NCBI GenBank assembly: GCA_021201295.1
Contig: JAJQFE010000016.1
Coordinates: 60,399-124,398 of the forward strand
DNA: 64,000 nt
Direction: 5' to 3'
DNA from: Tannerellaceae bacterium
GTDB lineage: Bacteria; Bacteroidota; Bacteroidia; Bacteroidales; Tannerellaceae
Shown here: one piece after another, positions 9,113 through 19,400 of the stretch
Layout: every line of letters starts with the position of its first letter
Numbering within the stretch: position 1 is the stretch's first letter
Made by a program: the position numbers and the translations under genes
The notes under the pieces: model-generated
Seen by the model: the letters and a program-made list of their open reading frames with translations, nothing else
Databases searched by the model: none
What the model was told of the DNA's origin: nothing

Positions 9113-11023
9113 ATGGAAGAACTAAAACATGAGTGTGGGGTTGCAATGATCCGACTGTTGAAACCGCTGGAGTATTATCACCAGAAGTATGGTACCTGGA
9201 TGTACGGTTTGAACAAGCTCTATTTATTGATGGAAAAACAATATAACCGGGGGCAGGAAGGTGCCGGATTAGCCTGTGTTAAACTGGAGGCCAGTCCCGG
9301 AGAGGAGTATATGTTCAGGGAACGGGCTATGGGTACCGGAGCTATTACGGAAATATTTGATTCGGTGTATAAGCACTATAAGGATATGGATAAGGAAAAG
9401 CTCCTCGATCCCCAATTCGCTAAAGAATTTCTTCCCTTTGCAGGTGAATTATATATGGGCCACCTGCGGTATAGTACTACCGGTAAATCCGGTATTTCTT
9501 TTGTCCATCCGTTTCTGAGGCGTAATAACTGGCGGGCTAAAAACCTGGCAATTTGCGGAAACTTCAATCTGACCAATGTACAGGATATTTTTAACCAGAT
9601 CACTTCAATCGGACAGCATCCGCGTGTCTATTCGGAATCTTATATTATGCTGGAGCAGATGGGCCACCGGCTGGATCGTGAAGTGGAACGTAATTTCCGG
9701 ATCTGTGAATCTGTAGGGTTGAAAGGGATGGATGTGACTCACTACATTGAAGATCATATGGATCTGGCGAATGTTCTCAGGGATTGTACCTCCATCTGGG
9801 ACGGGGGCTATGTGATCTGTGGACTGACTGGAAGCGGAGAGATGTTCAGTATGCGTGATCCGTGGGGAATCCGTCCGGCTTTTTATTATATGGATGATGA
9901 GGTGATAGTCCTGGCATCGGAACGTCCGGTGATCCAGACAGCTATTAATGTGACGGCGGACAGTATTAAAGAATTACAGCCCGGGCAGGCGCTCCTGGTA
10001 GATAAATATGGTAAGATCCGTTTATCACAGATCCTGGAACCGCAGGAAATGCAGGCCTGTTCGTTTGAACGGATCTATTTCTCAAGGGGTAGTGATGTGA
10101 ATATTTACCAGGAAAGAAAGTCTTTGGGTAGAAACCTGGTCCATCCGATCCTGAGATCAGTTAACTATGATCTGAAAAATACGGTCTTTTCTTTTATTCC
10201 TAATACGGCGGAGGTTGCTTTCTTTGGGATGGAAGAGGGGCTGAATGATTACCTGAATACGATCAAAAAGGAATGGATCGCGGATAAAAGCCATTTATTG
10301 CAGGAAGAAGAACTGGAACGCATCCTTTCTATGCGTGTTCGTTGTGAAAAGGTTGCTGTTAAAGATATAAAATTGCGTACCTTTATCGCCGAGGGAAACA
10401 GCCGGAACGATCTGGCTGCGCATGTCTATGATATTACATACGGAAGTATTATTCCGGAACAGGATAATTTAGTGGTAATTGATGATAGTATTGTGCGTGG
10501 TACTACTCTGAAACAGAGTATTATAAAAATATTAGACCGGTTACAACCCAAAAAGATTGTGATCGTGTCTTCTTCGCCGCAGGTACGGTATCCGGACTAT
10601 TATGGAATCGATATGTCCCGGATGAATGAATTCATTGCTTTCAAAGCTGCCGTAGCCTTATTACAGGAAAGCGGACAGGAAATGATTATTCTGGATGCTT
10701 ATCAGAAGGCGAAAAAACAGGAAGGGCTGGCTGATCATGCTATACGGAATTACGTAAAAGAAATCTATGCCCCTTTCACGGCAGAAGAGATCTCGGGTAA
10801 GATTGCGGAATTGCTGACACCGGCAGGAACCCGGGCGAAAGTGGAACTGGTTTATCAGACACTGGAAGGTCTACATGCTTCCTGTCCAAACCATCCGGGA
10901 GACTGGTATTTTTCCGGAAACTATCCAACACCTGGTGGTGCACGGTTGGTCAATAAAGCCTTCATTCATTTTATGGAGGAAGAATATCTGAATAATAATG
11001 GACAATTGATATTTCACAATTGA
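9113..11023 (+). CDS. PurF-like glutamine phosphoribosylpyrophosphate amidotransferase
   Basis: The N-terminal Ntn glutaminase domain starts with the short propeptide MEELKHE followed by CGVAMIR, so Cys8 would become the N-terminal nucleophile. GHLRYSTTGKSG and GNFNLTN are further class-II glutaminase motifs. The C-terminal half has the PRPP-binding loop LVVIDDSIVRGTT. At 636 residues it is much longer than classical PurF (about 470-500), with insertions and a C-terminal extension ending in a SGNYPTPGG segment. It lies 18 nt upstream of carA and looks like the first gene of a carAB operon, an arrangement seen in other Bacteroidetes. PRPP amidation is the expected chemistry, but a specialised role near carbamoyl phosphate synthesis cannot be excluded. 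Confidence 0.85.
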   Translation: MEELKHECGVAMIRLLKPLEYYHQKYGTWMYGLNKLYLLMEKQYNRGQEGAGLACVKLEASPGEEYMFRERAMGTGAITEIFDSVYKHYKDMDKEKLLDPQFAKEFLPFAGELYMGHLRYSTTGKSGISFVHPFLRRNNWRAKNLAICGNFNLTNVQDIFNQITSIGQHPRVYSESYIMLEQMGHRLDREVERNFRICESVGLKGMDVTHYIEDHMDLANVLRDCTSIWDGGYVICGLTGSGEMFSMRDPWGIRPAFYYMDDEVIVLASERPVIQTAINVTADSIKELQPGQALLVDKYGKIRLSQILEPQEMQACSFERIYFSRGSDVNIYQERKSLGRNLVHPILRSVNYDLKNTVFSFIPNTAEVAFFGMEEGLNDYLNTIKKEWIADKSHLLQEEELERILSMRVRCEKVAVKDIKLRTFIAEGNSRNDLAAHVYDITYGSIIPEQDNLVVIDDSIVRGTTLKQSIIKILDRLQPKKIVIVSSSPQVRYPDYYGIDMSRMNEFIAFKAAVALLQESGQEMIILDAYQKAKKQEGLADHAIRNYVKEIYAPFTAEEISGKIAELLTPAGTRAKVELVYQTLEGLHASCPNHPGDWYFSGNYPTPGGARLVNKAFIHFMEEEYLNNNGQLIFHN

Positions 11024-11041
11024 CAATTTCTAAATAGATTT

Positions 11042-12127
11042 ATGCAAACAGACAGAACAGCAACTTTAATTTTAGATGATGGCAGTGTGTTCCACGGTTA
11101 CTCGTTCGGTTATGAAAAACCGGTAGCGGGGGAAGTCGTGTTTGGCACGGCTATGACAGGGTATCCTGAAAGCTTGACTGACCCTTCGTATGCAGGCCAG
11201 TTGATCGTACTAACTTATCCGTTAGTCGGGAACTACGGAGTGCCTACACGTACATTCCGGAAAGATGGAATTGCCACCTTTATGGAAAGTGAAAAGATCC
11301 ATGCGGAAGCAATTATTATCAGTGATTACAGTCATGAATTCAATCACTGGAACGCTGTGGAAAGCTTAGGCGCCTGGCTGAAAAGCGAGCAGGTTCCCGG
11401 TATTTACGGAATTGATACCCGTGCCCTGACTAAGCTACTCCGGGAGAAGGGTAGTATGAAAGGAAAGATCTACTTTGAACATCCGGATGAAATTGATTTT
11501 TGTGATCCGAATGCGGTCAATCAGGTGGCCCGGGTGTCCTGCAAAGAGGTAGAGACCTATGGAACCGGAGAGGGGAAAAAGCGTGTTGTTCTGGTGGATT
11601 GTGGAGCGAAACATAACATCATTCGTTGTTTGCTTGATAGAAATGTGGAAGTTGTACGTGTACCCTGGGATTATGATTTTACTACTCTGACATATGACGG
11701 GTTGTTTATCAGTAATGGTCCCGGTGACCCGGATACCTGTGATACGGCTGTACAGAATATCCGGAAAGTCCTGGCTGGAGATAAACCCATCTGTGGTATC
11801 TGTATGGGTAACCAATTGCTGGCCAAAGCAGGGGGAGCCTCTATCTTTAAACTGAAGTACGGGCATCGCAGCCATAACCAGCCGGTACGGATGGTTGGGT
11901 CGGATAAATGTTTTATCACTTCCCAGAATCATGGGTATGCTGTGGACAATGATACATTAGGTTCGGACTGGGAACCACTGTTTATTAATATGAATGATGG
12001 AACCAACGAAGGAATCAGGCATAAAACGAAGCCTTTTTTTTCTGCTCAATTCCACCCGGAAGCGTCCAGCGGACCGACGGATACTGAGTTTATTTTTGAC
12101 AAATTTGTAGCACTGTTGCACGATTAA
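11042..12127 (+). CDS. carA: Carbamoyl-phosphate synthase small (glutaminase) subunit
   Basis: CarA hydrolyses glutamine and channels ammonia to CarB for carbamoyl phosphate, feeding pyrimidine and arginine synthesis. The 361-residue protein has the CPSase small-chain N-terminal domain (LILDDGSVFHGYSFG, MTGYPESLTDPSYAGQ) and a class-I glutaminase domain with the nucleophile in CGICMGNQLLAKAGG and the His-Glu pair in FHPEASSGP. A T8 run inside KPFFSAQF is correctly in frame. carB follows after 12 nt. Confidence 0.96.
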   Translation: MQTDRTATLILDDGSVFHGYSFGYEKPVAGEVVFGTAMTGYPESLTDPSYAGQLIVLTYPLVGNYGVPTRTFRKDGIATFMESEKIHAEAIIISDYSHEFNHWNAVESLGAWLKSEQVPGIYGIDTRALTKLLREKGSMKGKIYFEHPDEIDFCDPNAVNQVARVSCKEVETYGTGEGKKRVVLVDCGAKHNIIRCLLDRNVEVVRVPWDYDFTTLTYDGLFISNGPGDPDTCDTAVQNIRKVLAGDKPICGICMGNQLLAKAGGASIFKLKYGHRSHNQPVRMVGSDKCFITSQNHGYAVDNDTLGSDWEPLFINMNDGTNEGIRHKTKPFFSAQFHPEASSGPTDTEFIFDKFVALLHD

Positions 12128-12139
12128 CCCGAAAAAGAC

Positions 12140-15100
12140 ATGAAAGAAAATATAAAGAAAGTCCTGGTCCTTGGTTCAGGAGCACTCAAGATCGGTGAAG
12201 CAGGCGAATTTGACTATTCCGGTTCGCAGGCATTGAAAGCTATCAAGGAAGAAGGTATTGAAACGGTACTTATCAATCCTAATATTGCAACAGTACAGAC
12301 TTCTGAAGGAGTTGCGGATACAGTTTATTTCCTGCCCGTTACTCCTTTTTTTGTGGAAAAGGTGATTGAAAGAGAGCGGCCGGAAGGGATTTTGTTGGCA
12401 TTTGGAGGCCAGACTGCCCTGAACTGTGGGGTTGCTCTTTACCAGAGTGGTGTGCTTGAAAAATATAATGTGGAAGTACTGGGTACTCCGGTACAGGCTA
12501 TTATTGATACGGAAGACCGGGAGTTATTTGTCCGCAAATTAGATGAGATCCAGGTTAAGACCATCAAAAGTGAAGCTGTTGAAAATATACAGGATGCCCG
12601 TCGTGCAGCAGCAGAATTAGGGTATCCGGTAATTATCCGTGCGGCTTATGCACTGGGGGGATTGGGTTCCGGTTTCTGTGATAATGAAGAAGAACTGGAA
12701 GTGCTGGCGGAAAAAGCCTTTTCTTTCTCTCCTCAGGTATTGGTAGAAAAGAGTCTGAAGGGCTGGAAAGAGGTAGAATATGAGGTGGTACGTGACCGCT
12801 TTGATAACTGTATTACTGTTTGTAATATGGAGAACTTTGACCCGTTGGGTATCCATACCGGTGAAAGTATTGTAGTGGCTCCCTCTCAGACACTGACTAA
12901 TTCAGAATATCATAAGTTGCGTGAGTTAGCGATTAAAATTATCCGTCATATTGGTATTGTAGGAGAATGTAACGTACAGTATGCCTTTGATCCGAAAAGT
13001 GAAGATTACCGGGTAATCGAAGTGAATGCCCGTTTAAGCCGTTCTTCTGCTTTGGCTTCCAAAGCCACTGGTTATCCGTTGGCTTTTGTGGCTGCTAAGC
13101 TGGGATTAGGATATGGACTGTTTGACCTGAAAAATTTAGTGACCAAGACTACCAGTGCTTTCTTTGAGCCGGCTCTGGACTATGTGGTCTGTAAAATTCC
13201 CCGCTGGGATTTGGGTAAATTCCACGGAGTAGACTGGGAGTTAGGCTCCAGTATGAAATCAGTGGGTGAAGTGATGGCAATCGGCCGTACTTTTGAAGAG
13301 GCGATCCAGAAAGGACTTCGTATGATCGGACAGGGTATGCACGGTTTTGTAGGTAATAAGGAGCTGGTGATTGCGGATATTGACAAAGCCTTACGAGAAC
13401 CGACAGACCGTCGGGTTTTTGTGATCAGCAAAGCATTCCGTGCGGGTTACACGATTGACCAGATCCATGACCTGACTAAGATTGACAAATGGTTCCTGCA
13501 AAAGTTGCAGGGTCTGATCGGAACTGTTGAAAAACTGGAACAATACCAGGCGTTGAAAGATGTTTCGGATAGTTTGTTCCGTCAGACAAAGATCCAGGGT
13601 TTCTCTGATTTTCAGATTGCCCGTGCAGTTTTTAAGGATGAGATGACGGATTGGGAAAAAGCCTCTTTGGTAGTAAGGCAGGAACGGAAGGTCAGAGGTA
13701 TTCTTCCGGTGGTGAAACAAATTGATACGTTAGCTGCGGAGTATCCTGCACAAACTAATTACCTGTATCTGACTTACAGTGGAACAGAAAATGATGTCCA
13801 TTACCTGGGGGATAAACGTTCTATTGTTGTGTTAGGCTCGGGAGCTTACCGGATTGGTAGCTCAGTAGAGTTTGACTGGTGTGGAGTGCAGGCTTTGAAT
13901 ACGATCCGTAAGGAGGGATACCGTTCGGTTATGATTAATTATAATCCGGAGACAGTTTCTACAGATTATGATATGTGTGACCGTCTGTATTTCGATGAAC
14001 TGACCTTTGAACGTGTGATGGATATTCTGGAACTGGAAAATCCACATGGGGTAATTGTTTCGACGGGTGGACAGATCCCGAATAACCTGGCTATCCGCCT
14101 GGATGAGCAACATGTACATATATTGGGTACTTCGGCACAGAGTATTGATAATGCGGAAGACCGTCATAAGTTCTCTGCTATGTTAGACTGGATCGGTGTA
14201 GATCAGCCCCGGTGGAAAGAACTGAGCAGTCTGGATGGTATTAACAGCTTTGTGGAAGAGGTAGGTTATCCGGTACTGGTTCGTCCAAGCTACGTATTAA
14301 GTGGTGCGGCGATGAATGTATGTTCTAACCAGGAAGAGCTGGAACGCTTCCTTAAACTGGCAGCTAATGTAAGCAAGAAACATCCGGTTGTAGTCAGCCA
14401 GTTCATTGAGAATGCGAAAGAGGTGGAAATGGATGCAGTGGCAGCTAACGGGGAAATTGTTATGTATGCGATCAGTGAACACATCGAATATGCAGGTGTG
14501 CACAGTGGGGATGCTACCATTCAGTTCCCGGCTCAAAAACTATATTATGAGACCATGCGTAGGATCAAACGGATCAGTAAGAAGATTGCCAAAGAATTAA
14601 ATATTTCAGGACCATTTAATATCCAGTTCCTTGCCAAAGGAAATGAGATCAAGGTGATTGAATGTAATCTGCGTGCTTCCCGGAGTTTTCCCTTTGTAAG
14701 TAAAGTGTTGAAGATAAACTTCATTGAACTGGCTACTCAGGTGATGTTAGGTTTGCCGGTTGAGAAGCCGAATAAGAATGTCTTTGATCTGGACTATGTA
14801 GGGATTAAGGCTTCCCAGTTCTCTTTCAACCGTTTGCAGAAAGCAGACCCGGTATTAGGAGTGGATATGGTTTCTACCGGAGAGGTAGGGTGTATTGGTG
14901 ATGATACATCGGAGGCGATCCTGACCAGTATGTTGTCAGTAGGGTATCGCATCCCGGAAAAGAATATCCTGCTTTCTACCGGTACTCCGAAACAGAAAGC
15001 TGATTTGTTGGATGCGGCGCGTCTTCTGTATAAGAAAGGGTTTAAACTGTTTGCCACAGGAGGTACTCACCGTTTTCTGGAGGAGAATGGTATTGAAAGT

Positions 15101-15361
15101 ACATTGGTCTACTGGCCAAGTGAAGAAGGAGAGCCTCAGGCATTGCAGATGTTACATGATAAACAGATCGATATGGTCGTTAACATTCCGCGTAACCTGT
15201 CAGCCAGGGAGTTGGATAATGGTTATAAGATCCGTCGTGCTGCCATCGACCTGAATATCCCGTTGCTGACCAATGCCCGCCTGGCGGATGCATTTATTCA
15301 GGCATTTTGTACCCTCACTATTGATGATATTCAGATTAAGAGCTGGAAGGAATATAAGTAA
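12140..15361 (+). CDS. carB: Carbamoyl-phosphate synthase large subunit
   Basis: The full-length 1,073-residue enzyme has two homologous ATP-grasp halves. The first opens with VLVLGSGALKIGEAGEFDYS and has RAAYALGGLGSG; the second opens with VLGSGAYRIGSSVEFDW and has RPSYVLSGAAMNV. A C-terminal MGS-like allosteric domain (KGFKLFATGGTHRFLEENG) follows. It makes carbamoyl phosphate from bicarbonate, ATP and ammonia delivered by CarA. The whole 3.2 kb is unbroken, including a T7 run near 12345, which contrasts with the accessory genes in this window. A terminator follows. Confidence 0.97.
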   Translation: MKENIKKVLVLGSGALKIGEAGEFDYSGSQALKAIKEEGIETVLINPNIATVQTSEGVADTVYFLPVTPFFVEKVIERERPEGILLAFGGQTALNCGVALYQSGVLEKYNVEVLGTPVQAIIDTEDRELFVRKLDEIQVKTIKSEAVENIQDARRAAAELGYPVIIRAAYALGGLGSGFCDNEEELEVLAEKAFSFSPQVLVEKSLKGWKEVEYEVVRDRFDNCITVCNMENFDPLGIHTGESIVVAPSQTLTNSEYHKLRELAIKIIRHIGIVGECNVQYAFDPKSEDYRVIEVNARLSRSSALASKATGYPLAFVAAKLGLGYGLFDLKNLVTKTTSAFFEPALDYVVCKIPRWDLGKFHGVDWELGSSMKSVGEVMAIGRTFEEAIQKGLRMIGQGMHGFVGNKELVIADIDKALREPTDRRVFVISKAFRAGYTIDQIHDLTKIDKWFLQKLQGLIGTVEKLEQYQALKDVSDSLFRQTKIQGFSDFQIARAVFKDEMTDWEKASLVVRQERKVRGILPVVKQIDTLAAEYPAQTNYLYLTYSGTENDVHYLGDKRSIVVLGSGAYRIGSSVEFDWCGVQALNTIRKEGYRSVMINYNPETVSTDYDMCDRLYFDELTFERVMDILELENPHGVIVSTGGQIPNNLAIRLDEQHVHILGTSAQSIDNAEDRHKFSAMLDWIGVDQPRWKELSSLDGINSFVEEVGYPVLVRPSYVLSGAAMNVCSNQEELERFLKLAANVSKKHPVVVSQFIENAKEVEMDAVAANGEIVMYAISEHIEYAGVHSGDATIQFPAQKLYYETMRRIKRISKKIAKELNISGPFNIQFLAKGNEIKVIECNLRASRSFPFVSKVLKINFIELATQVMLGLPVEKPNKNVFDLDYVGIKASQFSFNRLQKADPVLGVDMVSTGEVGCIGDDTSEAILTSMLSVGYRIPEKNILLSTGTPKQKADLLDAARLLYKKGFKLFATGGTHRFLEENGIESTLVYWPSEEGEPQALQMLHDKQIDMVVNIPRNLSARELDNGYKIRRAAIDLNIPLLTNARLADAFIQAFCTLTIDDIQIKSWKEYK

Positions 15362-15383
15362 TCCGTTTAGTTCATTATTATAT

Positions 15384-15419
15384 AAAGCGCAGGTAGATTC
15401 TATCTGTGCTTTTTTTATT
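15384..15419 (+). terminator. Intrinsic terminator after carB
   Basis: AAAGCGCAG pairs with CTGTGCTTT (one G-T wobble), followed by a T-rich tail, 22 nt after the carB stop. Confidence 0.8.
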
Positions 15420-15442
15420 TTAAAAGGAATTGAAAATACTTT

Positions 15443-15450
15443 TATCTTTG
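15443..15450 (+). promoter_or_regulatory. Bacteroidetes -7 element for the HAD phosphatase gene
   Basis: TATCTTTG, a perfect TAnnTTTG match, lies just after the carB terminator and 8-20 nt before the two candidate start codons. The short distance favours the ATG at 15471. Confidence 0.55.
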
Positions 15451-15470
15451 AGGTAAATATGTTGAATAAT

Positions 15471-16121
15471 ATGAAGAAACTGGTGATTTTTGATCTAGAT
15501 GGAACCTTGCTGGATACGGTAACGGATCTGGCTTCCAGCACCAACTATGCATTGGAACAATGCGACTTTCCTACTCATCCGGTAAGTAATTATAAATTAT
15601 TTGTAGGAAATGGTATCAATAAACTTTTTGAAAGGGCTCTTCCTGCAGAGGCACGTACAGAAGAGCAAATATTAAAAGTGCGTGGCTATTTCATACCCTA
15701 TTATATTGATCATGCTATGGATGCTACGGCTCCCTATCCGGGTATTCTGCGGTTATTGCAGACATTACATGGCAAAGGTATCTGGTTGGCTGTAGCTTCT
15801 AATAAATATCAGGCTGCTACGGTGCGGCTGGTTACATACTATTTTGGAGGTTTCCCTTTTATAGAAGTTTTGGGACAACGGGAAGGAATTCCTGTAAAAC
15901 CTGATCCTTCGATCGTGTATGATATCCTGAAAAAGGCAGATGTTTCAAAAGAGGAGACTCTATATGTAGGTGATTCCGGCGTAGATATGCAGACTGCCGG
16001 AAATGCCGGAATTGCTTCGGTGGGTGTAACATGGGGTTTCCGGCCCCGTACGGAACTGGAAGAGAACGGAGCATCTTACATTGTCGATTCAGCAGAAGAG
16101 ATTTTGGATCTTGTTGATTGA
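15471..16121 (+). CDS. gph: HAD-family phosphatase, phosphoglycolate phosphatase-like
   Basis: The product has 216 residues and starts MKKLVIFDLDGTLLDT, the HAD motif I with nucleophile Asp and acid/base Asp. Motif II is VAVASNKYQ, motif III is the Lys of VKPDPS, and motif IV is YVGDSGVDMQTA. An alpha-helical cap domain lies between motifs I and II, as in Gph/PGP subclass I. The true substrate could be phosphoglycolate or another small phosphate ester. I chose the ATG at 15471 because it places motif I at the N-terminus; the ATG at 15459 would add MLNN. Another frame-open extension upstream overlaps carB and is not real. Confidence 0.85.
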   Translation: MKKLVIFDLDGTLLDTVTDLASSTNYALEQCDFPTHPVSNYKLFVGNGINKLFERALPAEARTEEQILKVRGYFIPYYIDHAMDATAPYPGILRLLQTLHGKGIWLAVASNKYQAATVRLVTYYFGGFPFIEVLGQREGIPVKPDPSIVYDILKKADVSKEETLYVGDSGVDMQTAGNAGIASVGVTWGFRPRTELEENGASYIVDSAEEILDLVD

Positions 16122-16338
16122 TCAGCTTTTATAGAATATCGTTCAGATTCTTCTCACAAAGAGAATTAGAAATTATTCCGATAAAAGAAGATTATTCAGA
16201 TCAAAGGGTGTAAATCTCCTTCAATTATCCGTTTTCTCTATTTGTCTTTTTTATTATCGGTGTATGTGCTGTTGGATTTATACCGGCAATAATTCGTTAA
16301 AAACCATTAAAACCGTTTTTACTGATATATCTTTTTGT

Positions 16339-16346
16339 TAACTTTG
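16339..16346 (+). promoter_or_regulatory. Bacteroidetes -7 element for the AsmA-like gene
   Basis: TAACTTTG matches TAnnTTTG and lies 72 nt upstream of the start codon. No clear TTTG -33 box is present. The 16122-16418 gap otherwise shows nothing recognisable. Confidence 0.5.
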
Positions 16347-16418
16347 TTTTTATTGGTTAAATCAAACAAACTCTCAGGGCTATTAATTTTTGAAAGAGGT
16401 ATTTAATTCCGGACATAT

Positions 16419-19400
16419 ATGAAAAGCAAAAAGAAGATAATTATCCTAGTGATCAGTATTTTGATTACCATAATTTTTATTATTCCTGCTGTGGGTTTTA
16501 GTATTCTGAAGTGGGGTATACTGCCTCCGGAAAAACTGACTCCGTTAGTCCTTAGGGAAGCTAATAAATATATTATCGGCGAGCTGGTATGTGAAAAGAT
16601 TGAACTGACTTTTTGGGAAACTTATCCGCGTTTGGGGGTCCATTTAACAAATGGAAACCTGATCTCACATGCTTTATGGGATACATCCGGTTCCCCCATG
16701 TCTTCTACTTTGCCAACGGATTCGTTACTGAGTTTTAAACGGGCCGTTGTTTCTGTGAATCCACTGGATTATTTTAAGCAGGAAAAGATCACTATTGCGG
16801 GTATTTTTATTGAGGATTTATCTCTTTATGGCTACATTAATGAAGAAGGCAAAGCTAATTGGGAAATTTATCATGTGGAAGAGGAGGATACAATTAGTAA
16901 AGAAGATAGTGTGACTACACTTCCTCCGATTGATCTGCAACGGTTAAGAGTGAAAGGAGGGCATTTTGTGTATGATGATAGTCAGTCTGGTCTATATGCA
17001 GGTGTTGAGGGGTTTTCCCTGCGGATGAGTGGTTCGTTAACAGATCAGAATAGTTCGGTGGATATTGAAACACAGTCTTCTTCTGTTGTGTTGATTTCCA
17101 ATGATCAACAGGGGGAGTTATATGCAGAAGTAGCAGATCTTTTTCTTTGTCTGCGTGGTGCTTTAAAGGATCAGAATAATTCTATGTATATAGAGACTCG
17201 CTCTTCTTCTATTTTGTTTGATAGTCCTTCCTATACATTAAAAAATAAACTCGCACTGGCTTTAAAAAGTAAAATTCACCTAACGGATGAATTTAATACA
17301 ATCATCCTGGAAGGAGCGGAGTTATTAGTCAATGATTTACCCTTTAAAGCGGATGGTAGTGTTTCACGTATACCGGAAACTACTCATCTGCATATCGATA
17401 TGCAGGCCTCTTTCAAGGCTGATGATATGAATGAGTTACTGAATTTTATGCCGGAGGAATATTTCCAGGACCGGAAAAAGATGGTTGCTAATGGCTCGGT
17501 CATGCTGGAAGGAAACGTAAAGGGCCTGATAACGGATAGTCTGATGCCGACTATTGACCTATCTTGTAAGATCGAAAATGGTTCTTATTTTATGAAAGGG
17601 GTGAAACAGGGAATAGAGTCTCTGGAACTGGACATGGATATTCATCTGAATGGACAGAAGCCCGATTCGTCTTTCGTTGCTTTGAAAAAATTGACAATGG
17701 AAGGATTGAATACGTCACTATTTGTGAAAGGTAAGGTAACGGATATGTTTCAGTCTCCATTTATAGATGCTACCATGAAAGGGAAAGTGGATTTTACCAG
17801 TCTGGCAAAAGAGTTTCTGAATCCGGATATCTTATTGTTGCAGGGAATGATGAAAGCGGATATGTATATGTCTTTTCTTGTGGATGACCTTCTGGATGGA
17901 AATTATAATAATATAAAAGCGTTAGGGCATCTGACTATTGATAGATTCCGGGCGGTCAATCGTTCAGCCGGTATGCGTATTTCCCTGGCAGGCGTGCAGT
18001 TTATGGTTGATTCTGCCAAACAAACCAGTGCTTATCTGAAAAATAAAGATCTGTTAAGTGCTTCTTTAAAAGTAGATACCTTACAGCTCAGGTATAAAAG
18101 ACAGATCAATACGGATATAAACGGATTGGATATTCTGGCTAAAACTTCTCCGGCAGTTGATACAACAGCGGTGATCTCGCTTACCACTCATATTAAATTT
18201 GAAAGTCTGCGGACCCGTATGCCGGATTCTGTCTGGGTAACGGCCAGGAACGGCTCTTTTCAGGGTGGGATTAAACCGTCGGATTCCAATAAAAAGCTTC
18301 CTATACTGGCTGCTTCTATTAAGATGGATACATTAAAGTATTTTGATGTGCCTATCCGTTCCGGCCTGACGATGGCTAAGCCAATGTTTAATATAGTGGC
18401 TTTACCTTACCAGGATGCTATGCGCCAGCGGATGCAACGTCAGCGCCAGAATCAGCGGAATAGTATCCGTATAAACCGTACACCCAGCCCACGCAGAAGT
18501 ACGGCTACTTCTACCCGGAATCGCCAGGATTCTATACAAACGTCAGGCGGATTCCTGCGAAACTGGGAAGTGAAAGGGAATGTCTCTTTTGACCAGACCC
18601 GTATGTTTAGCCGTTTATTTCCCCTTCCTATGCGGATTGATCAATCCAATGTGAAATTTGATACAAATAGTCTCACATTAACTAATGCGCATTTTCATGC
18701 CGGAAAAAGTGATTTTTTATTGACCGGTGAGGTAAAAAGTATACGCCGGGCTATGCTCTGGGGAGGAAAATTAGAAGGTGATTTCTTTATAGGATCTGAT
18801 TATATAGATTGTAATCAATTACTTGCAGCGATAAACAGAGGGATGCAATATGCAGAGGAAACATTGATTTTCAGTGAAAGCGATATGGATAATGATGCTT
18901 TACTGGAATCGGAAGAGAGAGATTTGCAGGCTATGGCCGTAGAACAGACAGACACGTTGGAGGCGTTGTTTGTGGTGCCTAAATTCCTGGATATGACTTT
19001 GCAGACGAATATCCGTAAATTGGATTTTAATGATCTGAACCTGGAGCGGGTAGAAGGAGAAGTGGTCGTTCGCAATCAGAGTATTAATCTGAAGAAATTG
19101 ACTATGCATTCCAATATAGGACATGGGAATTTAACAATGGTTTATACAGCCAAAGACCGGCTGCAGGCAAATGCCAGATTTGATCTGGAACTGGATGATA
19201 TTCTTGTGGACAGGTTGATTGGAATGTTTCCTTCTATTGATACTTTATTGCCTATGTTACGTTCGTTTGAAGGAGTTTTGGATTGCCAAATGACAGCCAG
19301 CTGTGAACTGGATTCCACTATGTCAGTGGTTTTACCTTCTCTTCAATCCGCTTGTTACCTGAGTGGAATGAACATGGTGTTGTTAGATGGTGAGACCTTT

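Noticed and set aside
15273..15470. N-terminal extension of the HAD phosphatase
   Set aside because: The extension overlaps carB and crosses the carB terminator and a promoter element; motif I starts naturally at 15471.
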